Source: Brassica napus (Eukaryota; Streptophyta; Magnoliopsida; Brassicales; Brassicaceae). Taken from it: DNA of 64,000 nucleotides. The stretch spans positions 30,079,401 through 30,143,400 of the forward strand of contig NC_063434.1 in the NCBI RefSeq assembly GCF_020379485.1, written 5' to 3'. The translations under genes and the position numbers were made by a program. Below, piece by piece: positions 33,320 to 43,357 of this stretch. The stretch's first letter is position 1. Every line of letters starts with the position of its first letter. The notes beneath the pieces are model-generated. The model was not told where the DNA came from, did no database searches, and was given only the letters and a program-made list of their open reading frames with translations.

Positions 33320-36300
33320 ATAATCTCCCCGCGGGCGCCCTCCCTCTCCCGAGGGTGCTCTCCTTGCCCTTTTCCCTCGCCCTCGCGGGCCTCTCCCCGC
33401 CGCCTCCTCTCCCCGCCCTCTCCCCGCGAACGCCTCTCCCACCTCTCCCCGCGAACGCCTCTCCCTCGCGGGCTCTCCCTCCCCTCTCCCTCCCCTCTCC
33501 CTCCCCTCTCCCCGCAGGCGGGCCCCTCCTCTCCCCGCGGGCGCCTCTCCCCGCGGGGAGAGACCCGACCCCTGCGGAGGCGCCTCTCCCCCCTGCGGGC
33601 GGCCTCTCCCCTCTCCCCGCGGGAGGCCTCTCCCCGCGGACACCTCTCCCCGCGGGGGAGGCGGGGAGCGCCGTCTCCCCGCGGGCGCCTCTCCCCCGCC
33701 TCTCCCCGCGGGCGCCTCTCCCCGCCTCTCCCGCCTCTCCCCGCGGGCGCCTCGCCGGGCGCCTCTCCCTGCCGGCGGTGCCTCTCCCCGCCGGCGGCGC
33801 CTCTCCCCCCGGCGGCGCCTCTCCCCCCGGCGGCGCCTCTCCCGCGGGCGCCTCTCCCCGCGGGCGCCTCTCCCCGCGGGCGCCTCTCCCCGCGGGCACC
33901 TCTCCCCGCGGGCGCCTCTCGCCTCTCCCCGCGCGGGCGCCTCGGGGCCTCCCCGAGCCGCCCGTGCGCCTCTCCCCGCGGGCGCCGGACGCCTCTCCCC
34001 GCGGGCGCCGGGCCAGGCGGGCGCCTCTCGAACACACGGGCGCCTTTGCGCGCCCGCGCGCCTCTTCCCGCGGGCGCCTCTTCCCGCGGGCGCCTCTTCC
34101 CGCGGGCGCCTCTTCCCGCGGGCGCCTCTTCCCGCGGGCGGGCGCCTCTTCCCACCCGCGGGCGCCTCTTCCCGCGGGCGCCTCTTCCCACCCGCGGGCG
34201 CCTCTTCCCGCGGGCGCCTCTCCCCGCGGGCGCCTCTTCGGGAACCTCCTCTCCCCGCGGGCGCCTCTCCCCGCGGGGAGAGACCCGACCCCTGCGGAGG
34301 CGCCTCTCCCCCCTGCGGGCGGCCTCTCCCCTCTCCCCGCGGGAGGCCTCTCCCCGCGGACACCTCTCCCCGCGGGGAGGCGGGGAGCGCCGTCTCCCCG
34401 CGGGCGCCTCTCCCCCGCCTCTCCCCGCGGGCGCCTCTCCCCGCCTCTCCCGCCTCTCCCCGCGGGCGCCTCGCCGGGCGCCTCTCCCTGCCGGCGGTGC
34501 CTCTCCCCGCCGGCGGCGCCTCTCCCCCCGGCGGCGCCTCTCCCGCGGGCGCCTCTCCCCGCGGGCGCCTCTCCCCGCGGGCGCCTCTCCCCGCGGGCAC
34601 CTCTCCCCGCGGGCGCCTCTCGCCTCTCCCCGCGCGGGCGCCTCGGGGGCCTCCCCGAGCCGCCCGTGCGCCTCTCCCCGCGGGCGCCGGACGCCTCTCC
34701 CCGCGGGCGCCGGGCCAGGCGGGCGCCTCTCGAACACACGGGCGCCTTTGCGCGCCCGCGCGCCTCTTCCCGCGGGCGCCTCTTCCCGCGGGCGCCTCTT
34801 CCCGCGGGCGCCTCTTCCCGCGGGCGGGCGCCTCTTCCCGCGGGCGGGCGCCTCTTCCCGCGGGCGCCTCTTCCCGCGGGCGCCTCTTCCCGCGGGCGCC
34901 TCTTCCCGCGGGCGCCTCTCCCCGCGGGCGCCTCTTCGGGAACCTCTTCCCGCCCGCGGGCGCCTCTTCCCGCGGACGCCTCTTCCCGCGGACGCCTCTT
35001 CCCGCGGGCGCCTCTTCCCGCGGGCGCTTCTTCCCGCGGGCGACTCTTCCCGCGGGCGGGCGCCTCTTCCCACCCGCGGGCGCCTCTTCCCACCCGCGGG
35101 CGCCTCTTCCCGCGCCTCTCCCCGCGGGCGCCTCTCCCCGCGGGCACCTCTCCCCGCGGGCGCCTCTCCCCGCGGGCGCCTCTCCTCGCGGGCGCCTCTC
35201 CCCGCGGGCGCCTCTCCCCGCGGGCGCCTCTCCCCGCGGGCGCCTCTCCCCGCGGGCGCCTCTCCCCGCCTCTCCCCGCCTCTCCCCGCGGGCGCCTCTC
35301 CCCGCGGGCGCCTCTCCCCGCGGGCGCCTCTCCCCGCCTCTCCCCGCAGGCGCCTCTCCCCGCAGGCGCCTCTCCCCGCGGGCGCCTCTCCCCGCGCCTC
35401 TCCCGCGCCTCTCCCCGCGCCTCTCCCCGCGGGCGCCTCTCCCCGCGGGCGCCTCCCGCGGGCGCCTCTCCCCGCGGGCGCCTCTCCCCGCGGGCGCCTC
35501 TCCCCGCGGGCGCCTCTCCCCGCGGGCGCCTCTCCGCGCCTCTCCCCGCGGGCGGGCGCCTCTCCCCGCGGGTACCTCTCCCCGCGGGCACCTCTCCCCG
35601 CGGGCACCTCTCCCCGCGGGCACCTCTCCCCGCGGGAGAGAGCCTCTCCCCGCGGGCGCCTCTCCCCGCCTCTCCCGCGGGCGCCTCTCCCCGCCTCTCC
35701 CCGCGGCGCCTCTCTCTCCCCGCCTCTCCCCGCGGGCGCCTCTCCCCGCGGGCGCCTCTCCCCGCGGGCGCCTCTTCCCGCGGACGCCTCTTCCCGCGGG
35801 CGCCTCTTCCCGCGGGCGCCTCTTCCCGCGGGCGCCTCTTCCCGCGGGCGCCTCTTCCCGCGGGCGCCTCTTCCCGCGGGCGGGCGCCTCTCCCCACCCC
35901 GGGCGCCTCTCCCCACCCCGGGCGCCTCTCCCCCCCCCGGGCGCCTCCCCCCACCCCGGGCGCCTCTCCCCGCCTCTCCCCGCGGGCGCCTCTCCCCGCG
36001 GGCGGGCGCCTCTCCCCGCAGGCGCCTCTCCCCGCCGCGGGCGCCTCTCCCCGCCGCGGGCGCCTCTCCCCGCCTCTCCCCGCGGGCGCCTCTCCCCGCA
36101 GGCGCGCCTCTCCCCGCAGGCGCCTCTCCCCGCGGGCGCCTCTCCCGCGGGCGCCTCTCCCCGCGGGCGCCCCGCCTCTCCCCGCGGGCGCCCCGCCTCT
36201 CCCCGCGGGCGCCTCTCCCCGCGGGCGCCTCTCCCCGCGGGTGCCTCTCCCCGCGGGTGCCTCTCCCCGCGGGTGCCTCTCCCCGCGGGCGCCTCTCCCC

Positions 36301-36990
36301 GCGGGCGCCTCTCCCCGCGGGCGCCCTCTCCCCGCGGGCGCCTCTCCCCGCGGGCGCCTCTCCCCGCCTCTCCCGCGGGCGCCTCTCCCCGCCTCTCCCC
36401 GCGGGCGCCTCTCCCCGCGGGCGCCTCTCCCCGCGGGCGCCTCTCCCCGCGGGCGCCTCTCCCCGCGGGCGCCTCTCCCGGCGCCTCCCCGCGGGCGCCT
36501 CTCCCCGCGGGCGCCTCTCCCCGCGGGCGCCTCTCCCCGCCTCTCCCCGCGGGCGCCTCTCCCGCGGGCGCCTCTCCCCGCGGGCGCCTCTCCCCGCGGG
36601 CGCCTCTCCCGCGGGCGCCTCTCCCCGCCTCTCCCCGCGGGCGCCTCTCCCCGCGGGCGCCTCTCCCCGCGGGCGCCTCTCCCCGCAGGCGCCTCTCCCC
36701 GCAGGCGCCTCTCCCCGCAGGCGCCTCTCCCCGCGGGCGCCTCTCCCCGCGGGCGCCTCTCCCCGCGGGCGCCTCTCCCCGCCTCTCCCCGCGGGCGCCT
36801 CTCCCCGCGGGCGCCTCTCCCCGCGGTCGCCTCTCCCCGCGGGCGCCTCTCCCCGCGGGCGCCTCTCCCCGCGGGCGCCTCTCCCCCCCCCGGGCGCCTC
36901 TCCCCACCCCGGGCGCCTCTCCCTCAGGCCTCCTCTCTCCCGGCCCGCCTATCCCCCTCTCTCTCCCCACTCTCTCTCTCTCCCCACTCT
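33320..36990. repeat. 3.7-kb GC-rich minisatellite, 16-bp unit CGCCTCTCCCCGCGGG
   Basis: The whole stretch is built from the 16-mer CGCCTCTCCCCGCGGG, with a C-to-T variant (CGCCTCTTCCCGCGGG) clustered at about 34.07-34.25, 34.77-35.10 and 35.77-35.88 kb, and minor variants (CGCAGG, GGGTGC, CACCCCGGG). Each full unit has three CpG and one CCGCGG palindrome. Because 16 is not a multiple of 3 and the unit has no stop in any phase, all frames on both strands are open and spell a 16-residue repeat (for example RGERRPRGEAPAGRGA on the minus strand). The long ORFs here are therefore a by-product of the repeat and I do not call a gene. The composition is wholly unlike the AT-rich flanks. The first 200 bases and the last 100 are degenerate (CTCCC-rich, then CT and TA repeats), which marks the array edges. 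Confidence 0.95.
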
Positions 36991-37023
36991 CTACTCTCCC
37001 CCTATCTATATATATATATATAT
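36955..37023. repeat. CT-rich then TA microsatellite at right edge of minisatellite
   Basis: CTCTCTCTCTCCCCACTCTC runs are followed by (TA)n at about 37006-37023. Confidence 0.85.
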
Positions 37024-37084
37024 AATTGCTCTTAAAAAAGTTTGACAAAAAAAAAAAAAAATTTGGTAAAAGCTTGATAGAGTT

Positions 37085-37411
37085 CCTATGCGGCAAATGA
37101 AGAAGATGGGCTGAGAACGATCGTCGGACTTCTTGTTGTCTCTGGCAGCAAGCTCTCTAACACCTGAATCACCACAGATATTAGAAATCAGACAATGATT
37201 TTGGCTAAACAAAAAAATCAGATCTGAATGGAAATACTTACTTCAGCAGCGAGGTACTCGAGGAGGACGACGGCGCCATGTAAACCGGGAGCTCCACCAC
37301 TGAGTCTTTGAGCCTTTCTTCAGGAAACGAGTGGCTTTGATCGATTTCGAGACCGGTTTGGTCTTTGGGCCACCGAAACGCCTTGTTCCCTTTTTCCGGT
37401 GGTTTCTCCAT
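37085..37411 (-). pseudogene. Decayed histone H2A gene (H2A.W-like)
   Basis: On the minus strand from ATG 37411, pieces of H2A appear in shifting frames: KPVSKSIKATRFLKKG, then LHGAVVLLEYLAAE up to a donor at 37242/37241, an intron, and after the acceptor at 37163 the pieces VLE and LAARDNKKS. The intron position, right after EYLAAE, is that of plant H2A genes, so the copy came from genomic DNA rather than cDNA. Several small indels and loss of the C-terminus make it non-coding. The K-rich N-terminal part hints at the H2A.W class. Confidence 0.78.
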
Positions 37412-38042
37412 TGCACAGAAACGGGTTTACAAGATTAGTAGAGAGAGAGAGATTTAGTGGAAGGAGATTGGAGGTTTTGTATTTTTTTTTAGCGGTCTTC
37501 TTCGGACAACGATATCATTGGAGAAGAAAGAAGGAGAAACAATGGTTTGGTTGTCTGTCTGGTTATAATGTTTACGAGTTTGGTTTGTTGTCTGATTATA
37601 AAAGTGTAGTGTTTTTGAGTTGGGATATTGTATATTTATAGAGAAGCTAGCGCCTGTCGTAACGGCTATATTTCTCTCTTAAAGGTTTGAGTCGTTTTCG
37701 ATAGCCACAAAACGCGTGCGTTCTCCTAACGGTAATAATTTTGGAATCGAACCGGTCTTCGCAACCCACCTAAACCGGTCTTGCAAGTTCTTCTCGAACC
37801 TAATCACAAAGAGAATATTGGTCCAACATAGACTCTTCATTACTTAACCCAGGCCCAGTAATCATTGGCCCATTAGCAAATTTTTGGTTTTTTCCACGAT
37901 AATTTAAATCGCGCCAAAAAATGAAAAATAACAAAGTCGGATCATATTTATTTTGTTATCACTCTCTCTCTCTTTACTTACACTCAGTTCAAGGGTTTGT
38001 CTACGGATAGAAAGTTTGGATTTTTATTTTCCGACAACGACA
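37412..38042 (+). promoter_or_regulatory. Upstream region of DUF724 gene with site II motifs
   Basis: Two GGCCCA motifs (AGGCCCAG at 37851-37858 and TGGCCCAT at 37866-37873) form a site II-like pair. They lie about 170-190 bases upstream of the ATG, a layout common in genes expressed in dividing cells. A CT-rich leader (CTCTCTCTCTC near 37961) follows. No gene otherwise. Confidence 0.5.
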
Positions 38043-39889
38043 ATGAAGAGAGGCGATGAGATTGAAGTCTCCTCTGATGAAGAAGGGCTTAAAGGGTCTT
38101 GGTTCAGAGCCATTCTCGAAGACCCTCTGCCTAAATCCGGAAACAAAAGGCTGAACGTGTCTTTGCTAGCCAACGATGGCTCCACTACTCTGAAAACCAC
38201 TTACCGGAGATTCCTCCGGCCAATTCCGCCGGAAAGTTTGTTCACGGCGGCGGCGGAGTTTGAGGAAGGGTGCGTGGTGGAAGCTTCTCGGGGAGGCGGG
38301 TGGTGGACCGGTGCGGTTGTGAAGAAGATAAACGATGAGGAAGTTTGGGTTTACTTCGATTCTCCACCGGATCTGCTCCAGTTCAAGACAGGACAGCTCA
38401 GACAACACTTTGACTGGGTCAAACAAAAATGGGTCAGACCACAAAACAAGGTTTCGAGCTTTTTTTGTTTTTCTGCTTTTTGTGGTTTGGTTTCTCATTA
38501 TTTATGTTTTTGTTGGTGTTATTAAAGGTTTTTCTGAGTAAGAAGTCAACATTTAGATGTGGGACCATGGTGGAAGTGAAAGTCACGGATGGTGTTGATG
38601 TGTGGGTACCATCAGTGATTGTTAAGGAGGTGGTAAATAGAAAGAGTTTCGTTGTGAAGCCTTTGAAATACATTAGCTGGAATGATGAAGGTGAAGCACC
38701 AAAACCAAACAGAACCGTTGGATTAAGCAGCATAAGGCTCACACCGCCGACCGTTTCTGTTAAAAGCTTTGGTTTGATGGAGTCTGTTGAAGTGTTTATT
38801 GAACCGGGATGGCGTCCAGGGATGGTGACGAGTATACTATGTGATGATATGTACACTGTGTGTTTGAAGGCAACAGATAAGACTTTGGTGTTCACACACG
38901 ATGCTATAAGGCCTACCGAGGAGACAATAGCCAAACTGGTCTTGGTTAGTTTTTATTTGGCTTTAGTCAACTTTTGATTCTTGTTTGATTTACAACTGAG
39001 TGTTGTGTTGTTTCTATTTTCAGCAAAACACTAATGAAGTAAGTGCTGCTATCAATCCTCAAATGTCCTTGAGCTTGGGTGAAAATGGAGAGGAAGAGGT
39101 AAAAAGTTGGTTTTGTTATTATTTAACTTTAATCTTAATGACCTCTCCTTTTGGGTTTTGACACAACAGGTGCCTGAGGAACACAACAGGGAAGATGACA
39201 GCCGTAAGAAGAAAAGAGTAGAAGTAGAGCACACTTCAGACCTCGGTGAAGAAGGTACCATTCGAAAGAGGCAAAGAGAACATAACCTTAGCTCTATTCC
39301 TGTTGTTGAAGAGCCTCAAGCAAAGGACACAACCATGGTTTTGCCTTTTGCTAAGAAGTCACCGTTTTGGAAGATACTTGAAACATCAGAAGGCTTTCAG
39401 AGAGCACCACAGAGTCCTCACTTCAGTCCACTGGTTGGGGAAAGTAAAGAACAGTTCCGTGAAGGGCAGGCCATTGGTATGATGGTGACACACTTCAGTT
39501 TACTGGAGAGCTTTAAAGATCTGGAGCCGTACGTTTCCGTGAGCGAACTAAACAGCCTCAAAGCTTCCTTCGCCGAGCTAAAGAAGCATGGTTTCGATGT
39601 TTCAGCGCCTTTGGCAAGGATCAACAAGCTTCTGGCCCTCAAGGATAGACAGCTAAAGACAATGGAGGAGCGAAAGGGTTTCGACAGAGAGATAATGGCT
39701 TTGAAAGAAGGTGTTGGTGAGATGGAACACAAGATTCTTGAGATGGAGAGGCAACTAGTGGCTCTGAAAGAGCAGAGGGATGCTGCCTACCAAAATATAT
39801 GTCAGATGGAGTCATGTGCAAGAGATCGTGGCGTAGAGCTTGACAATCTCGAGTCTGAGTTTAAAGCAACTTCATCTGCTCCCTGGTAA
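38043..39889 (+). CDS. Agenet-domain DUF724 family protein
   Basis: Plant-specific DUF724 proteins combine N-terminal Agenet (Tudor-like, putative chromatin or RNA reader) domains with a C-terminal DUF724 coiled-coil domain. They are thought to act in nuclear or polar-growth processes. Exons 38043-38450, 38528-38944, 39024-39098 and 39170-39889 total 1620 nt, giving 539 aa. Two Agenet pairs are seen: one at about 1-135 (GDEIEVSSDEEGLKGSWFRA, GCVVEASRGGGWWTGAVV) and a second in exon 2 (VEVKVTDGVDVWVPSVIVK, VEVFIEPGWRPGMVTSI). A basic linker (SRKKKRVEVE) follows, then DUF724 starting at PFAKKSPFWKILE with a heptad-rich helix to the end (SAPW). The start at 38043 follows the leader and gives MKRGDEIEV, the family pattern. 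It does not have an obvious counterpart in my remembered Arabidopsis order, so it may be a Brassica-specific insertion. Confidence 0.9.
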
Positions 39890-41596
39890 GCTGTGAAAAG
39901 CAAAACTCTCTGATGAGCTCTCTCGTTTTAGTTGAAAGTTTTAAAATGAGATAAATGGTACAAGGCAGCTATTAAAAAGAGCAAAGTAATATTCTTTGTT
40001 TTTCAGCTTAGTAATATAATTTTATAAACCATATTTCTTAGCTTCGGTATCTCTTTGTGTGGATCTCAGGGGCGAAATCTAAGTAAGAAGGAACAAGAGT
40101 GCAAACAAGGTGTGGATCAAGATCATACTGCCAATGTCTTTTTCAGTCTTAAGATGTTGTCCAAAGGCATGTGAACCTTAATGGTCTTAAGAGCTGGATC
40201 ATCAGAAATGAAGCTATCTAACTATAATTGTTAAACTAAAAGCTTTTGTTATGTAATCTGATCTTGACATAGTTAATTTGGTATCATTGACTTATGGTTT
40301 TAAAATGTTAACCATGGTTGTTCTAAACGTGACTGGACTAACAACACTAGCTTGCACAATTCTTACTGAATCTCATTGTAGCAATTTAACTCATACATTA
40401 AGCCTAAAGAAGAACACAAAAGAGGTATCTCAAGACCAAACCTTTTACACAATCCACCATTAACCCATTCGCTGAAGTTTTGCCAATTGGTTGCATTTGG
40501 AATGATAGCCATAAAAAAAATCTTGCTGCCTAATTGAAACCATACATTGTCAAAAATAAGGAAATAAAAATCATATAATGGCAAAAGAAGTTTCTGAAGT
40601 TAAATGCAAATTGACCAACATTCTCCAAAAAAGAATGGTGAATTTTATCTGGACCAAAATTACACTGGGTGTAAATTGATAATTTAAAAACATAAGTACT
40701 ATTTAAGTAAAAAACAGAGAAATAAGGGGGTTGTTGATTTGCTTTTAAGACCCAAAAGTTACGGAGAGTTGCCATAATTAAACCCGCGCTCATCGCACCC
40801 AAACGCTCTCAAAGTTCAAAAAAAACAAAAGTCGAATCCTTTTTTTCTGGTTTTTCTTCGCGTCGTATCGTAAGAGGAGAAAGAAAGATCCATCTCTCTC
40901 TTGCAATCTAGAGACTTTCAGACTCTTGCGGTTTTTCTCTAATTTTCAGATTCTTGGTTCAACAGACACTGGTACGCTTCATCAACCTTCTTACTATTGC
41001 AGACACTCGAAACTCTGTTCATTCCCTTTTTTTCTGTAGAATAGGGTTACTGGTTCTCTTCTTTCATTCATTTATATACGTTTTGGATTCGAAATCAAAA
41101 GACCCTTTTCGTCTTTTCGATGGTATTGATGTTTCACAGATCATTATGTTTTTAGTTATTAAAGGTTCAAACTTTTTAAGAATCTTCAGTATCAATTTAC
41201 TCAAATGATAACTTTCTTTCGGTTTACCAAATAAATTAGATTAAAAGTTTTGATTTTTTGGTATAATCCACTTATGGAAAGATTGTTTCTTTTTTTTAGT
41301 TTCCTGATTAGGATATGGTTTAGAATCATTGACTAGAATCATCGGTTAAGTTGTTAGGATATAAAAGAATCCATTTTATACTCAAATGATTCTATATACA
41401 TCTCTAAGTTGTGTATATCTTGTTTAAGATATGGTTTAGAATCATTTGAGTAATGATCATTTCGGTAAAGTTGTTAGGATTAGAGAATCTAATCTCTTAC
41501 TCAAATGATTTGTATATTTTTTGATCAAAAGGTCTTGCTTGTTGTTGACTTCGTTGTGGCTTTTATTTTCAGAGGGATCAAAGGAGGGAAACAAAA
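39890..41596. other. Spacer and intron-containing leader of SINE2-like gene
   Basis: 39890-40850 holds no gene. A patch at 40448-40500 (ATCCACCATTAACCC, TTTTGCCAATTGGTTGCAT) resembles 32425-32495 and is another relic related to the dehydrogenase 3' region. From about 40880 a leader of the next gene is likely, with a donor near 40971 (CACTG then GTACGC) and an acceptor TTTCAG ending at 41573. Within that intron two stretches (about 41310-41400 and 41430-41515) share GATATGGTTTAGAATCATT and TTGTTAGGAT, a small duplication. Confidence 0.5.
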
Positions 41597-43000
41597 ATGG
41601 GGAGAAACATCGGTTCAGCGTTTAGACAAGAGTTGGCTAACCTTGACAAAGATCCAGATACTTACAAGACTGCGATGAGCAACTTGAGAACCATTGTGAA
41701 AGATTTGGACGCAAAAGCTATACATGTGTTTCTCACTCAACTTTCTGAAACAAAAGAGATTGGTTTTGACTCTGGCGGTGGCTACACGGTCTCTCTCTTT
41801 GAAGACCTTGCACGTGCTCACGGAGTCAAAATCTCTCCCCATGTGGAAACAATCATGCCGGTTATCGTACGGACGTTGAGCTCTTGTGGAGGGGCGTTAA
41901 GTGTTCAACAGGCTTGCTCGAAGGCGGTTGCTGCTATGGCTAGATACGGAATCGACCCCGCAATGGCAGAAGATAAGAAAAGGAATGTGATCCATTCTCT
42001 TTGTAAACCTCTCTCTGACTCTCTTTTAGACTCTCAGCATGAACAGCATCTTGCTTTGGGGTCTGCTCTCTGCTTGAAGTCGCTTGTGGACTGCGACAGC
42101 TGGCGTTTTGCTTCTAGTGAAATGGTTAATACCCTTTGCCAAAGCTTAGCTGTTGCTCTTGAAGCCGTTTCAAGCGAAGCTGAGTCTCATATGGCGCTTG
42201 TGATAGCTCTTGCGAAGCGCAATGCTTTTATAGTAGAGGCGTACGCGAGGCTTTTTGTGAAGTCGGGGCTGAGGATTTTGGAGTTGGGTGTGGTTGAGGG
42301 GGATGCTCAGAAACGGGTTTTGGCTGTGCAGATGCTTAACTTCCTGATGAAGTATCTGAACCCCAAGAGTATATCTTCTGAGGTGGAGCTTGTGTTGCAG
42401 GAGATGGAGAAACATGTGGATGATGAGGTGTATTTTGTGAGAGTGGCTGTTCATGAGACCTTGGGTACAGCAGAGAGATTGATAAGAGAGGCTGATGGAG
42501 AGAACTGCAAGATTCAGTTCTCTGGTGGAGAAGATGATAACATTGAGTCGGTTTGTTTCCATCAGAGGAACAGAAGCTCTGAGTTTGACGAATCTGTTTG
42601 CTCTGTGAGCAATCACTCGAAAAGGTCGAGGCGAAACAGGAAGAAGAGACGGTCAGAACGTAGCAGGCACGGTTTCAGACAAGATTCTTTCACTGTACTG
42701 CTAGAGAACAGAGAGCAGCTAAGGCAGTACAGTGAAAGCTCATCATCATCATCGATACATGACAGGTCTGGTACTACTACTCCAACCGAAGACATCTTTG
42801 AGAAACCAAAGTCATATTCTGAGGCCAAAGTTAAGACAGAAGAGACTGTAACAGAGTCAAGACGGGACAGGAGCAAGAAGACTGTGTTGAGATGGGGATT
42901 GAGTTTCTTCTCTGTTGTAGTTGCAGGGCTTGCTTCCTTCATGTGGGTGCATCTGCGAGATGATATGATGATGCTGCCTCCTCATCTTGTTCCTACTTGA
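41597..43000 (+). CDS. SINE2: ARM-repeat KASH nuclear-envelope protein
   Basis: SINE1/SINE2 are outer nuclear membrane proteins that bind SUN proteins through a C-terminal KASH tail. In Arabidopsis they influence actin, nuclear positioning and stomatal behaviour. One coding exon, 467 aa. The N-terminal two-thirds (about 1-290) is an armadillo-type helical repeat starting MGRNIGSAFRQELANLDKDP. It is followed by a basic, serine-rich linker with KRSRRNRKKRRSER and a transmembrane helix (about 434-454, LRWGLSFFSVVVAGLASFMW). The very end, LVPT, is the plant KASH terminus that inserts into the SUN domain. The ATG at 41597 follows directly on an acceptor in the 5' UTR. Expected Arabidopsis counterpart At3g03970. 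SINE1 is the close alternative, but gene order favours SINE2. Confidence 0.93.
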   Translation: MGRNIGSAFRQELANLDKDPDTYKTAMSNLRTIVKDLDAKAIHVFLTQLSETKEIGFDSGGGYTVSLFEDLARAHGVKISPHVETIMPVIVRTLSSCGGALSVQQACSKAVAAMARYGIDPAMAEDKKRNVIHSLCKPLSDSLLDSQHEQHLALGSALCLKSLVDCDSWRFASSEMVNTLCQSLAVALEAVSSEAESHMALVIALAKRNAFIVEAYARLFVKSGLRILELGVVEGDAQKRVLAVQMLNFLMKYLNPKSISSEVELVLQEMEKHVDDEVYFVRVAVHETLGTAERLIREADGENCKIQFSGGEDDNIESVCFHQRNRSSEFDESVCSVSNHSKRSRRNRKKRRSERSRHGFRQDSFTVLLENREQLRQYSESSSSSSIHDRSGTTTPTEDIFEKPKSYSEAKVKTEETVTESRRDRSKKTVLRWGLSFFSVVVAGLASFMWVHLRDDMMMLPPHLVPT

Positions 43001-43357
43001 AGCGCACCAAGTGATGAGCATAGAAAGCTCAGGACTTACTTAGCTTCAGATTGTGGGTTCTATTGTTCTAATGTCAATATGTGGATCTTGTTTGAATACT
43101 CTTTTGTCTTTTTACTCTCAAAAAGAACTTGTACCATTGACTAATATGAAAACAACACTTGCAATAATCCAATTTAGCTAAACCGGGAAATTTTAAGTCG
43201 GGAAGAACCAAACATTGCAAACTAAAAGCAAAACCTTAAGTTGGTGTGTGTCCATAAGATCACAATCGCATACTGAGACATACCAAAATTATCCCAGAAC
43301 TAAAAAAAATGGTTACAGAAGAAGAGTTTCACTACGAGGTACTTGTTGTTCTACAGC
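43001..43357. other. Short spacer between convergent SINE2 and CCT8 genes
   Basis: Probably the two 3' UTRs. Nothing else seen. Confidence 0.6.

Noticed and set aside
33259..37096. Several 840-1277-residue ORFs on both strands (Arg/Gly/Glu/Ala/Pro-rich)
   Set aside because: They arise because the 16-bp GC repeat has no stop codon in any phase. The same repeat is read in all frames, codon use is dictated by the repeat, and there is no independent promoter or homology.
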